A DNA stretch of 13,575 nucleotides. It comes from an uncultured Oscillospiraceae bacterium (GTDB taxonomy: Bacteria > Bacillota > Clostridia > Oscillospirales > Oscillospiraceae). The stretch covers positions 1-13,575 of the forward strand of contig CAKTQM010000042.1 of assembly GCA_934597125.1 (NCBI GenBank). The letters are read 5' to 3'. The position numbers and the translations under genes are program-made. Numbering within the stretch: the first letter of the stretch is position 1; each line of letters starts with the position of its first letter. Of the stretch, positions 6,438 to 13,575 are shown in pieces. Below the pieces are notes generated by a model. The model did no database searches. It was not told where the DNA came from and saw nothing but the letters and a program-made list of their open reading frames with translations.

Positions 6438-6962
6438 TCACGCCGCCGTCTCCGGCAGCAATTTCCGGTCATGCAGTCCCATAGCGCCGGCGATCAGCCG
6501 GTCGGGAAACCGGTGCTGGGCGGCATTGAACCGCGCCGCCGCCTCGTTATAGCGCCGGCGGCTGGCCGACAGCATCTGGCGACAGCAGTCCAGCTCCGCC
6601 ACCGCGCGGACGTAGGCCGCATCCCTGGCAAAGGCCGGACAACACTCCCGCGTCTGGCCGATATAGCGCAGCGCCTCCTCAGCCAGCGCGTCCTGGGCCG
6701 CCACATCCACGGCGGTTGCCGTGGTGGTCAGCACGCACCGCTGGCCGCGGGCCGCCTCCATCTGGGGCGCCTGCCGGTGCGTATAATCGCAGCTCAGCTC
6801 CAGCAGCACCGCTACTGTGTCAAGGCGTGATGCCTCCCGCACGCCGACCTGCTGCATGGCGCGGCCCGCATCCTCGTCCAGCGCCCGCAGCCGCCGCTCC
6901 ACCGCGATGGCCCATACCACCATCGCCGTGGCCGGCAGCATCACCAGCACAAATACCGTCAT
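6438..6962 (-). CDS. LemA-like membrane protein
   Basis: The product of 174 residues has one N-terminal transmembrane segment (about 3-21) followed by a charged alpha-helical body. Its C-terminus shows the LemA signature in order: YN at 138-139, FN at 145-146, FP at 152-153, then LIAGAMGL. LemA-family proteins are small membrane-anchored helical bundles of unknown biochemical role, often near envelope proteases. The body is more diverged than typical members and has several Cys pairs. The ATG at 6962 is chosen because GGGGAGG lies just before it and the membrane helix then starts at once. A longer frame to 7088 would read through leader hairpins. The gene follows the sensor kinase by 192 bases and precedes the C11 protease by 69. 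Confidence 0.75.
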   Translation of the reverse strand: MTVFVLVMLPATAMVVWAIAVERRLRALDEDAGRAMQQVGVREASRLDTVAVLLELSCDYTHRQAPQMEAARGQRCVLTTTATAVDVAAQDALAEEALRYIGQTRECCPAFARDAAYVRAVAELDCCRQMLSASRRRYNEAAARFNAAQHRFPDRLIAGAMGLHDRKLLPETAA

Positions 6963-6974
6963 GCCGCCCTCCCC

Positions 6975-7008
6975 AAAAAGCGACGGACACAGCACACCGC
7001 ATCCGTCG
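6975..7008 (-). terminator. Terminator-like hairpin directly before the LemA-like gene
   Basis: On the minus strand the 7-base stem CGACGGA/TCCGTCG (plus 6981-6987 and 7002-7008) with a 14-base loop is followed after one base by TTTTT (plus 6975-6979) and then immediately by the GGGGAGG ribosome binding site. It could end transcripts from the sensor kinase or act as an attenuator. The stem is short and the loop large, so strength is uncertain. Confidence 0.45.
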
Positions 7009-7024
7009 TCAAGCATCGTTTCTC

Positions 7025-7070
7025 GGCAGGCGTCCGGCGTCGGAAGGGGTATCGCCGTCTCCCGCCTGCC
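7025..7070 (-). other. Stem-loop in the leader of the LemA-like gene
   Basis: Arms GGCAGGCG (7025-7032) and CGCCTGCC (7063-7070) enclose a nested CGGCG/CGCCG pair (7035-7039 and 7053-7057). Together with the hairpin at 6981-7008 this fills much of the 192-base gap between the kinase and LemA-like genes, in which no supported small gene was found. It matches no riboswitch class I recognise. Confidence 0.4.
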
Positions 7071-7154
7071 GCTGTCAGTATACCGCATCCAGTCTGCTTC
7101 GTGCGCGCAGACACACGAATCGACTATAAAACCGCCCCAATCGTCATTCCTCCC

Positions 7155-8462
7155 TCACAGCGAGACGCGCAGCGTAAACCGCCCGTTCTCCGCCGAAAAC
7201 GTATAGATGCCGTTATACCGCTCCGCAACGGAGCAAATACTTCTTACGCCGATACCGTGCCCCGGCACCTCCGTCACCGGCAATCCCTTGCGAAACGTTA
7301 CCTCCGCCCCGCAGCTGTTTTCCACCTGCAAAAAGAACTTCCCGCCCTTTTCATAGGCGATCAGTTCGATATCACACGCCTGCCCCGCCTGACGCAGCTT
7401 CTGACAGGCGTGCAGCGCGTTTTCCAGGGCATTGGACAGCAGCACGCACAGATCCGTCTCCGCCACCGGCAGAAAATGGGGCACCTCCGCCCGTATCCGC
7501 AGCGGCACGCCGCTCGCCTCCGCCCGTCCGGCAAAGGAGGACAAAATCAGATTTACCGTCTCATTCTCGCAGAACACCCGCACCCGCTGGCTCTCAATCT
7601 CCGAGCAGACCTCGCGGATATACGCCTGGGCCTGAGCCGTCCGCCCGTTTTCCAGGCAGCTGTCCAGATACTGCATATGGTGGCGCAGGTCGTGACGGTA
7701 GGTGCTGGCCCGCCGCTCCGACTCCCGCAGCGCGGCGATCTCGCGGGCAGCCTGGCTCACCTGCAGGTGCAGATCCTCCTGGGCCCGCTCCAGCCGCGCA
7801 CGGGTGTCGTTCTCCGCCGCACTGCGCAGTACAAAGGCCAAATACGCCACACAGCACACAAACGGCATGAATTCCACCGCCGCCGGCGTGCCGCTGGCCA
7901 GCAGATCCGTATAAATGCGGGTCAGATAGTCAAAGCCGTAGCCCACCGCCGGGATCAGGCCAAACCGCAGCTGCATGCCGGGCCGATAGCCCGCCACCGT
8001 CCGCACCGCCGGCGCCACAAAGTACAGCAGCCCCAGCAGCAGCGGCAGCGTCAACGCCAGCTCCGCCACGTTCTGCACCTGGTCGCCGCCGGCCGCCAGC
8101 GCTGCCACCAGCATCGCCAGCCACCGCCGCAGCTGGCAGCACATATAGGCCGTCAGCACCGCGATCACCGGCCACAGCACCCGCTTCGTCAGCGTATACA
8201 GCGCCAGCACCAGCGGCACATGGGTTATCAGTGGATACAGCAGCTGCAGCAGCCGCAGATCGGTGGTATAGCCGTACACCACCGCCTGCAGCAGCAAAAT
8301 CGCGGCCATGGCGATGGCATAATCCCACTTCTTCCGCCGCGTCCACTGGGTATCGCAAAAGGCGGCGGACAGCACCATGCCGTATACACCCACCGCCACA
8401 TCGTTCAGCAGCGTCACACCGTTCCACAGCGCCGCGCTGTTCCACGCCATCGCATCCGTCAC
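7155..8462 (-). CDS. GHKL-type sensor histidine kinase (AgrC-like)
   Basis: This is a 435-residue membrane sensor kinase. The first ~215 residues hold about six hydrophobic segments, a polytopic sensor like those of peptide-sensing AgrC/ComD kinases. A coiled linker follows, then the phosphoacceptor motif YRHDLRHHMQYL with His257, the N-box SNALENALHA (343-351) and the G-box GHGIG (401-405) of the HATPase_c_5/GHKL domain. The GTG start overlaps the response-regulator stop in a GTGA tetranucleotide, and GAGGGTG is the ribosome binding site, so the two are translationally coupled. The ligand is unknown: no agrB or agrD-like gene is adjacent in this window. Confidence 0.92.
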   Translation of the reverse strand: MTDAMAWNSAALWNGVTLLNDVAVGVYGMVLSAAFCDTQWTRRKKWDYAIAMAAILLLQAVVYGYTTDLRLLQLLYPLITHVPLVLALYTLTKRVLWPVIAVLTAYMCCQLRRWLAMLVAALAAGGDQVQNVAELALTLPLLLGLLYFVAPAVRTVAGYRPGMQLRFGLIPAVGYGFDYLTRIYTDLLASGTPAAVEFMPFVCCVAYLAFVLRSAAENDTRARLERAQEDLHLQVSQAAREIAALRESERRASTYRHDLRHHMQYLDSCLENGRTAQAQAYIREVCSEIESQRVRVFCENETVNLILSSFAGRAEASGVPLRIRAEVPHFLPVAETDLCVLLSNALENALHACQKLRQAGQACDIELIAYEKGGKFFLQVENSCGAEVTFRKGLPVTEVPGHGIGVRSICSVAERYNGIYTFSAENGRFTLRVSL

Positions 8463-9196
8463 AGCAGCACCCTCTTTCGGCTGAAGGCATACGCCAGATA
8501 CCGCTCCTTCACCTCCGACAGCTTGCCGTGGGGAATGGGGATCTCCGTCTGATTCGTCAGCTGCAGCCCGCGATAGGAGATGTTCTGCACAAAATCCAGA
8601 TTCACCAGAAAAGAACGGTGTACCCGCAGGAACCGCTCATCTTCCGCCAGCTGTCCGCTGAACTTATCCAGCCCGCCGGCGCTCTCCACCGTCTGGCCGT
8701 TGTCCATGTAAAACCGCAGCGTCCGGCCGATCACCTCGCAATACATCAGGTTCTCCGGCTGGATGCACACGATGCCGCTTTTGCTGCGCAGCACGATCCC
8801 CTGCTCCTCCGCGCGGCGGCACTCGTCCAACGCACCGTCCAGCACAGGGAAAAACCGCTCCGCCTGTATGGGCTTGAGCTGATAGTAATAGGCGTCCACG
8901 CCGTAGGACTGCACCGCGTACTCCGGCGAGGATGTCAAAAAGACGATCTTCACCCTCTTGTCGTACTGCCGGATCTCCCGGGCGGCGCTGATACCGTCCT
9001 CTCCCGGCATGATCACATCCAGCAGCAGCACATCCGGCCGCAGGCCATCCTCCATGGCAGCCAGCAGCTCCAGCGCGCTGGAAAAGGCGCTGCACGACAG
9101 ATGCACGCCCCGCAGGTGCTGATACTCCTCCAGCAGCGCGGCGATCTGCGCCAGCGAACCGGCGTCGTCGTCACAATATGCGATCTTCAGCAGCAT
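8459..9196 (-). CDS. LytTR-family response regulator (AgrA-like)
   Basis: The protein of 245 residues has an N-terminal receiver domain with acidic pocket CDDD (8-11), phosphoacceptor Asp60 in LLLDVIMPGEDG, Thr88 and Lys108 in QLKP. A C-terminal LytTR DNA-binding domain (about 140-240) includes FLRVHRSFLVNLDFV and IPIPHGKLSEVKERY. It should be phosphorylated by the coupled GHKL kinase and bind direct repeats as a dimer. A longer frame reaches 9235, but GGAGGTG lies 7 bases ahead of the ATG at 9196, the normal MLLKIAYCDDD start of receiver domains. The likely targets are its own operon or the membrane and secreted genes behind it, which is inference from gene order. Confidence 0.92.
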   Translation of the reverse strand: MLLKIAYCDDDAGSLAQIAALLEEYQHLRGVHLSCSAFSSALELLAAMEDGLRPDVLLLDVIMPGEDGISAAREIRQYDKRVKIVFLTSSPEYAVQSYGVDAYYYQLKPIQAERFFPVLDGALDECRRAEEQGIVLRSKSGIVCIQPENLMYCEVIGRTLRFYMDNGQTVESAGGLDKFSGQLAEDERFLRVHRSFLVNLDFVQNISYRGLQLTNQTEIPIPHGKLSEVKERYLAYAFSRKRVLL

Positions 9197-9246
9197 GCAG
9201 CGGCACCTCCGGTAAAAGCAATCGTCCCTCGGCACAAAGGCCTTTT

Positions 9247-9265
9247 TATCTTAATTATAAAGATA
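9247..9265. promoter_or_regulatory. TATCTT-N7-AAGATA palindrome over the response-regulator -10
   Basis: Perfect 6-base arms flank a 7-base spacer containing most of the -10 hexamer of the response-regulator promoter. Placement suggests an operator, but A/T-rich palindromes around -10 boxes can arise by chance. Confidence 0.35.
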
Positions 9266-9282
9266 TCCGCACCTTTCGTCAA
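9254..9282 (-). promoter_or_regulatory. Near-consensus sigma-A promoter of the two-component operon
   Basis: On the minus strand TTGACG (plus 9277-9282) and a perfect TATAAT (plus 9254-9259) are 17 bases apart. The leader to the response-regulator start is about 50 bases. It is divergent from the DUF5662 promoter at 9317-9345, giving a compact two-way control region. Confidence 0.85.
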
Positions 9283-9316
9283 GGCGGGCTTTTCGTGAAA
9301 TCTTTTCTCTTTTTTC

Positions 9317-9345
9317 TATGCAGCGGCTGGAAAATATGGTATACT
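9317..9345 (+). promoter_or_regulatory. Extended -10 promoter of the DUF5662 gene
   Basis: TATACT (9340-9345) is preceded by TGG, forming an extended -10 element; the -35 at 9317-9322 (TATGCA) is weak, as expected for this class. An ideal AAAGGAGG ribosome binding site follows at 9366-9373, 7 bases before the ATG at 9381. Confidence 0.65.
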
Positions 9346-9380
9346 GATCTCACTGTATTCTTTTCAAAGGAGGCCGCGCC

Positions 9381-9941
9381 ATGCATCTGTTTGACCATCT
9401 GCGTACCGTCCATACCCATCGCCGTCTGGTGCGGCACTATTGCCTCAAGCTGGGGCTGGTCTGGCAGGGCCTGACCCACGACCTGAGCAAATACAGCCCC
9501 ACCGAATTCTTGCGCAGCGTCAAATATTATCAGGGCTACCGCAGCCCCAACGACGCCGAGCGCATCGCCAACGGCGTCAGCCTGTCCTGGCTCCACCACA
9601 AAGGCCGCAACCGCCATCATTTCGAGTATTGGATCGACTACTGTCTCCGCGAGGACGGCACCGTCTACATCGGCGGCTGCAAAATGCCCAAAAAGTACGT
9701 GGCCGAGATGTTTTGTGACCGCATCGCCGCCTGCCGCGTCTATCAAAAGGCGCAATATACCGATGCCTCCCCCTGGACATACTACCAGCGCAGCAAGGAC
9801 ACGAAGCACACCGACGCGGGCCGCTATATCCACCCCGACACCTCCGCCCTGCTGGATCGCTGGCTGCTGCTCTTAAAGGAACAGGGCGAAGACGCCGCCT
9901 TCGCCCAGATCCGGCAGGAGCTGCGGGATCCCACCTATTGA
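9381..9941 (+). CDS. DUF5662 family protein
   Basis: This is a 186-residue soluble protein matching the DUF5662 family of Bacillota, whose function is not known. Conserved polar blocks are LTHDLSKYSPTEF with His33-Asp34, HHKGRNRHHFEYW with His72/73 and His79/80, and MPKKYVAEMFCDRI with Asp113. The order of His, HD, His and Asp residues recalls HD-domain metallohydrolases, so a metal-dependent hydrolase fold is possible but unproven. No signal peptide or membrane segment is present. The start is firm because of the near-ideal ribosome binding site. The flavoprotein gene begins 33 bases after the stop with its own binding site, so the two probably share a transcript. Confidence 0.8.
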   Translation: MHLFDHLRTVHTHRRLVRHYCLKLGLVWQGLTHDLSKYSPTEFLRSVKYYQGYRSPNDAERIANGVSLSWLHHKGRNRHHFEYWIDYCLREDGTVYIGGCKMPKKYVAEMFCDRIAACRVYQKAQYTDASPWTYYQRSKDTKHTDAGRYIHPDTSALLDRWLLLLKEQGEDAAFAQIRQELRDPTY

Positions 9942-9974
9942 CCCCACAAAATCCCATCAGAAAGAGGTACAACT

Positions 9975-10595
9975 ATGAACGTTTTGATGCTCAACGGCAG
10001 TCCCCGCAGCAACGGAAACACCGCCCTGGCCCTCAATGAAATGCAGCAGGTATGGCGCTCCTGCGGCATAGACTCCGAGATCGTGCAGGTGGGCCACCAG
10101 CCCGTCCGCGGCTGCATCGCCTGCGGACGCTGCGCCCAGCTGGGAAAATGCGTGTTTGACGACATTGTCAACCAGCTGGCCCCCAAGTTCGAGGCAGCTG
10201 ACGGCCTTGTCATCGCCAGCCCCGTCTACTACGCCTCCGCCAACGCCACCCTCATCGCCGTTCTTGACCGTCTCTTCTACAGCACCCCCTTCGACAAGAC
10301 CATGAAGGTGGGCGCCAGCGTCGTGTGCGCCCGCCGCGGCGGCTGCTCCGCCACCTTTGACGAGCTGAACAAGTACTTCACCATCTCCAACATGCCCATC
10401 GCCGCCAGCCAGTACTGGAACTCCATCCATGGCCGCGCCCCCGGCGAGGCCGCGGCCGATGAAGAGGGCCGCCAGACCATGCGGGTGCTGGCCCGCAACA
10501 TGGCCTTCCTCATGAAAAGCATCGCCCTGGGCAAAGCCCAATTCGGCCTGCCGGAGACCGAGCCCCACGTCTGGACACACTTCATCCGTCCCTGA
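9975..10595 (+). CDS. Iron-sulfur flavoprotein / NADPH-dependent FMN reductase family
   Basis: This 206-residue protein is a flavodoxin-fold oxidoreductase. GSPRSNGNT at 8-16 is the FMN phosphate loop and SPVYYASANATLIAVLDR (about 80-98) the second flavin loop. A compact CX2CX2CX5C motif (Cys47, 50, 53, 59) matches the 4Fe-4S site of archaeal and clostridial Isf proteins, so it likely carries both FMN and an iron-sulfur cluster and moves electrons from ferredoxin, or reduces oxidants or quinones, in the cytoplasm. The substrate is not determined. The ribosome binding site AAAGAGG lies about 8 bases before the ATG, and a strong terminator overlaps its 3' end. Confidence 0.87.
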   Translation: MNVLMLNGSPRSNGNTALALNEMQQVWRSCGIDSEIVQVGHQPVRGCIACGRCAQLGKCVFDDIVNQLAPKFEAADGLVIASPVYYASANATLIAVLDRLFYSTPFDKTMKVGASVVCARRGGCSATFDELNKYFTISNMPIAASQYWNSIHGRAPGEAAADEEGRQTMRVLARNMAFLMKSIALGKAQFGLPETEPHVWTHFIRP

Positions 10596-10596
10596 T

Positions 10597-10634
10597 AAAA
10601 GCAGCCTGTGAGCACCGCTCACAGGCTGCTTTTT
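10597..10634. terminator. Strong bidirectional intrinsic terminator
   Basis: A perfect 17-base stem (10597-10613 and 10617-10633) with a 3-base ACC loop begins in AAAA and ends in TTTTT. It lies between convergent genes, two bases after the flavoprotein stop codon and just beyond the acetyltransferase stop, and should end transcription from both sides. Confidence 0.92.
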
Positions 10635-10635
10635 G

Positions 10636-11112
10636 TCATAAGGTCAGCTCATATTTCTCCTCCATGACAGTCTCGCCGTCCAGGCTCCACTCGGTGTTGG
10701 GCTGCTCCCCCGTCTTTTGGAATCCGTATTTCTGATACAGGCGGATCGCATCCACCAGCGGCGCCGCCGTCCAGAGGATCAGCTTTCGATAGCCGCAAGC
10801 CCGTGCCTTCTCCAGCAGGGTATTCATCAGCGTCGTTCCCACCCCGGCGCCGCGGTATGCCTTCTCCACCAGAAACAGCCGCAGCTGCCCCACCGCGGGT
10901 TCCTCCGCCGCGCAGAGCATGATGCAGCCCGCAGGCTGTCCGTCTATCACGGCGACGAAGAATTCATCCCGCTCGCTTCTTACAAAAGTCTCCGCGATAT
11001 GGGCCGCATAGTCGCAGAACACAGGCCCCCAACGGTATTCCTCCCGATACACCCGCCGGTGGGCTTCTGCAAAACAGGCGATCTCCTGCTTGTTTGCCGG
11101 CCGTATCATCAT
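10636..11112 (-). CDS. GNAT-family N-acetyltransferase
   Basis: This is a single-domain acyl-CoA acetyltransferase of 158 residues. Motif A is LRLFLVEKAYRGAGVGTTLM, with the acetyl-CoA pyrophosphate loop RGAGVG at 87-92; LILWTAAPLVDAIRLYQKYGF (111-131) supplies the later strand and the conserved Tyr helix. It resembles the acetyltransferase half of MarR-GNAT fusion proteins but has no MarR domain. The substrate is unknown. Two adjacent ATG codons (11112 and 11109) are possible; GGGAG is better spaced for the second. It lies downstream of glycogen phosphorylase on the same strand, separated by a hairpin, and ends against the terminator shared with the flavoprotein. Confidence 0.88.
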   Translation of the reverse strand: MMIRPANKQEIACFAEAHRRVYREEYRWGPVFCDYAAHIAETFVRSERDEFFVAVIDGQPAGCIMLCAAEEPAVGQLRLFLVEKAYRGAGVGTTLMNTLLEKARACGYRKLILWTAAPLVDAIRLYQKYGFQKTGEQPNTEWSLDGETVMEEKYELTL

Positions 11113-11149
11113 TTACTCCCACACTCCTCTTTCATGAATACCCTCGATC

Positions 11150-11191
11150 AACAGGGGCAGTCCGCGAACACACTCGCAGACTGCCCCTGTT
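11150..11191 (-). terminator. Long hairpin just after the glycogen phosphorylase gene
   Basis: The 13-base arms AACAGGGGCAGTC and GACTGCCCCTGTT, one C-A mismatch, then GCGA/TCGC enclose the loop ACACAC. It starts 5 bases after the phosphorylase stop, so a transcript-end role is likely, although no proper T-run follows. The outer bases match the hairpin at 3682-3721, which raises the alternative of a dispersed palindromic repeat. Confidence 0.6.
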
Positions 11192-11196
11192 CTGAT

Positions 11197-13575
11197 CTAC
11201 TTCTTATACGGCACGTGCCAGATGGTATCGGCATAGTCCGCAATGGATCGGTCGGCGGCAAAGATCCCGCTGCGGGCAATGTTGATCAGGCTCATACGAT
11301 TCCAGCTCTCCTGATCGCCATAGGCGTGGATCATCCGCTGCTCCGCCTCGGCATAGGTGGGCAGATCCGCCAGCAACATATACTGATCCGGCGGGCAGTC
11401 GCCGCCAAACACCAGCCGCTGCCACAGATCCTCATAGCTGACGCCGTCGGAAAACCCGGTCTTCAACTGATCCACCACACGCCGCAGCATGGGATCCCGC
11501 TCATACAGCAAATGGGGATCATAACTGCGCTGCAGATGGGTCACCTCATCGGAGTGCAGGCCGAACAGGAACATGTTCTCGTCCCCCAGCACCTGATGCA
11601 TCTCCACGTTGGCGCCGTCCAGCGTACCCACGGTCAAAGCGCCGTTCATCATGAACTTCATGTTGCCGGTGCCGCTGGCCTCCTTGCCGGCGGTGGAGAT
11701 CTGCTGGCTCACCTCGCTGGCGGGCATCAGCATCTCCGCCATGGACACGCGGTAGTTCTCCAAAAACACCACCTGCAGCTTGTCCTTGCAGACGGGATCG
11801 TTGTTGATCTCATTGGCCAGAGAGTTGATCAGGTGAATGATCCGTTTGGCCACAGCGTAGCCCGGAGCCGCCTTGGCGCCGAACAGGAACGTGTGGGGCG
11901 TAAAGTCCATATCGGGATCGTCCCGCAGCTGCTGGTAGAGGTAGATAATGTGCAGCGCGTTCATCAGCTGGCGCTTATATTCATGCAGGCGTTTTACCTG
12001 CACATCGAAGATACCGTCGGTGTTCAGCACCACGCCCTGCTGCCGGAGAGCCCACTTGGCAAAGGCCTCCTTGTTGGCCTTCTTGATCTGGCCCAGCCGC
12101 AGCAGCACCTCTTTGTCGTCGGCCCAGCGCTCCAGCCCCTTCATCTGCTCCGCGTGGGTGAGATAGCCCTCCCCCACCGTATCCTTCAGCAGGCTGTCCA
12201 GTCCCGGGTTGATCTGACTGATCCAACGGCGGTGATCCACGCCGTTGGTGACGTTCTTGAACTTCTCCGGTTCCATGACGCACTGGTCGCGGAACACGTC
12301 CTTCCGCAGAATGTCCGAGTGCAGGGCGCTGACGCCGTTGACAGCCATACCCCCCGCGATGCACAGATTTGCCATCCGCACCGCGCCGTCCCAGATGACG
12401 GCCATGCGGCCCACCTTGTCCATGTCGCCGTGATAGAACTCGGTGATCCTCTCCTGATAGCGGCGGGCGATCTCCGTCAGAATCTGCCACACTCTGGGCA
12501 GCAGCGACTCAAACAGCTGCTGGGGCCAGACCTCCAACGCCTCCGCCAGCACCGTGTGGTTGGTATAGGCCACGGAGTGGGTGGTGATGTCCCACGCCTC
12601 GTCCCAGCCAAGACCCGCGTCGTCGATCAAAATGCGCATCAGCTCCGGAATCACCAGCGCCGGATGGGTGTCGTTGATCTGAATGATGTTCTTCTCGTGG
12701 AAGTTTTTCAGGGTGCCGTACTGCTGGATATGCTGGCGGGTGATGGACTGCACCGTGGCGGACACGAAGAAGTACTGCTGCTTCAGCCGCAGGGACTTGC
12801 CCTCATAGTGGTTGTCCTCCGGATACAGCACTTTGGAGATCACGTCCGCCATAGCCCGCTCCTCGCCGGAGCGGAGATACTGTCCCTGAGAGAACAGCTT
12901 CATGTCGATGGGCTTGGGGGACTTGGCGTCCCACAGCCGCAGGGTGTTCACATGGTCGGTGTCATAGCCCGCGATCTCCATGTCACAGGGCACCGCCAGC
13001 ACGCGGGTATAGTCCTCGTGCACCACCATCAGGTGGCCGTTGTCCCAGCGGGTGCGCACGGTGCCGCCGAAGTGGACTTCCTCCGTCTCCTGAGGCTTGG
13101 GCAGCAGCCATGCGTCGCCCAGAGGCTTCCAGTCGTCCGGCAGCTCCACCTGCTGGCCCTCCACGATCTTCTGCTTGAACAAACCCAGCTCATAGCAGAT
13201 GGAATAGCCCGTGGCGGGAATCTCCAGCGTAGTCATGCTGTCCAGATAGCAGGCGGCCAGACGGCCAAGGCCGCCGTTGCCCAAACCCGCGTCCGGCTCC
13301 ATATCGAAAATATCCGCCGCCTTGAAGCCCAGTTCCTCAATGGCCTCCTGCAGCTGGGGCAGCACCTCCAGATTGTAGGCGTTTTTCATCAGGCTCCGGC
13401 CCATCAAAAACTCCAGCGACAGATAGTGGACGCGGCGCGCCCCCTCGCGGGCGGCCTTTTCGCGGCTCTCCACCCCGTGCTCGGCCATAATGTCCCGCAG
13501 CACCATGGCGCAGGCCTTCAGCATCTCGCCGTCGCTGGCCTGCTGCTCGGTGCAGCCGTAGTTCAGCCGCAGCTT
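11197..13575 (-). CDS. glgP: Glycogen/starch/alpha-glucan phosphorylase, 5' end outside the window
   Basis: The frame is open from the right edge to a TAG at 11197, giving 792 visible residues; an apparent ATG at 13524 is internal because family sequence (LNYGCTEQQASDGE) precedes it. Family length is about 800-830, so only about 20 residues are missing. Glycogen phosphorylase (GT35) releases glucose-1-phosphate from alpha-1,4-glucan with inorganic phosphate and pyridoxal phosphate. Visible signatures are YLSLEFLMGRSL, DAGLGNGGLGRLAACYLDS, and EASGTGNMKFMMNGALTVGT, whose Lys (codon 11656-11658, visible residue 640) binds the cofactor, followed by DGANVEM. The gene appears intact. It is cytoplasmic and belongs to storage polysaccharide breakdown; other glycogen genes are not in view. 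Confidence 0.96.
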   Translation of the reverse strand, partial: KLRLNYGCTEQQASDGEMLKACAMVLRDIMAEHGVESREKAAREGARRVHYLSLEFLMGRSLMKNAYNLEVLPQLQEAIEELGFKAADIFDMEPDAGLGNGGLGRLAACYLDSMTTLEIPATGYSICYELGLFKQKIVEGQQVELPDDWKPLGDAWLLPKPQETEEVHFGGTVRTRWDNGHLMVVHEDYTRVLAVPCDMEIAGYDTDHVNTLRLWDAKSPKPIDMKLFSQGQYLRSGEERAMADVISKVLYPEDNHYEGKSLRLKQQYFFVSATVQSITRQHIQQYGTLKNFHEKNIIQINDTHPALVIPELMRILIDDAGLGWDEAWDITTHSVAYTNHTVLAEALEVWPQQLFESLLPRVWQILTEIARRYQERITEFYHGDMDKVGRMAVIWDGAVRMANLCIAGGMAVNGVSALHSDILRKDVFRDQCVMEPEKFKNVTNGVDHRRWISQINPGLDSLLKDTVGEGYLTHAEQMKGLERWADDKEVLLRLGQIKKANKEAFAKWALRQQGVVLNTDGIFDVQVKRLHEYKRQLMNALHIIYLYQQLRDDPDMDFTPHTFLFGAKAAPGYAVAKRIIHLINSLANEINNDPVCKDKLQVVFLENYRVSMAEMLMPASEVSQQISTAGKEASGTGNMKFMMNGALTVGTLDGANVEMHQVLGDENMFLFGLHSDEVTHLQRSYDPHLLYERDPMLRRVVDQLKTGFSDGVSYEDLWQRLVFGGDCPPDQYMLLADLPTYAEAEQRMIHAYGDQESWNRMSLINIARSGIFAADRSIADYADTIWHVPYKK

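Noticed and set aside
7025..7070. Possible riboswitch in the kinase-LemA gap
   Set aside because: The stems do not match any riboswitch consensus I know; kept only as an unassigned stem-loop.
6963..7088. N-terminal extension of the LemA-like protein
   Set aside because: The extra 42 residues are not family-like and cover leader hairpins, while the ATG at 6962 has a strong binding site and begins the membrane helix.
7130..7154. Seven-codon frame MTIGAVL after the kinase, considered as a signal peptide or leader peptide
   Set aside because: The ATG abuts GGGAGGA without spacing, and the frame is too short and shows no pheromone-like processing features.
7101..8552. 483-codon plus-strand frame rich in Gln, His and Arg
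   Set aside because: It is antisense to the sensor kinase, whose H, N and G boxes are intact; the repeated Gln/His/Arg composition reflects the reversed codons of Leu- and Ala-rich membrane segments.

Overview
The window looks like chromosomal DNA of a GC-rich Clostridia bacterium, most likely a gut member of the Oscillospirales/Oscillospiraceae. This is inferred from the GC-rich coding bias, the AGGAGG-type ribosome binding sites, the families present (Isf-type flavoprotein, DUF5662, clostripain-type lipoprotein, LytTR/GHKL two-component pair) and a fragment of a CD1108-type conjugative-element gene common in such genomes. No tRNA, rRNA, CRISPR array or intact insertion sequence was seen, and no gene-free stretch exceeds 300 bases.

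Left region (1-3720). A remnant of an integrative conjugative element (1 to about 940) holds a CD1108-family gene that has lost its N-terminal part and its C-terminal peptidase part. It abuts the 3' end of a truncated ATC-hydrolase-family gene. That truncated gene closes a tight minus-strand operon of SAM methyltransferase, metallo-beta-lactamase-fold hydrolase and ATC-hydrolase-like protein. A TetR-family regulator lies just upstream on the same strand, with its own strong promoter, two inverted repeats over that promoter, and an intrinsic terminator separating it from the operon. A 40-base perfect hairpin sits behind the TetR promoter.

Middle region (3833-9282, minus strand). From promoter to 3' end the order is: LytTR response regulator, GHKL sensor kinase (4-base overlap), a 192-base leader with stem-loops, a LemA-like membrane protein, a secreted clostripain-family (C11) protease lipoprotein, and a small Asp-rich lipoprotein. 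The regulator has a near-consensus promoter with a palindrome over the -10. The pair resembles AgrA/AgrC but no AgrB/AgrD is visible. The gene order suggests, without proving, that it controls the envelope and secreted genes behind it.

Right region (9337-13575). Divergent from the response regulator is a plus-strand pair, DUF5662 protein and iron-sulfur flavoprotein, ending in a strong bidirectional terminator. A convergent GNAT acetyltransferase follows. Last comes glycogen phosphorylase (minus strand, missing only its first residues at the window edge), followed by a hairpin that shares its terminal AACAGGGG/CCCCTGTT arms with the one near 3700.

Several longest-ORF starts look wrong. Ribosome binding sites favour shorter starts for the methyltransferase, TetR regulator, LemA-like protein and response regulator.
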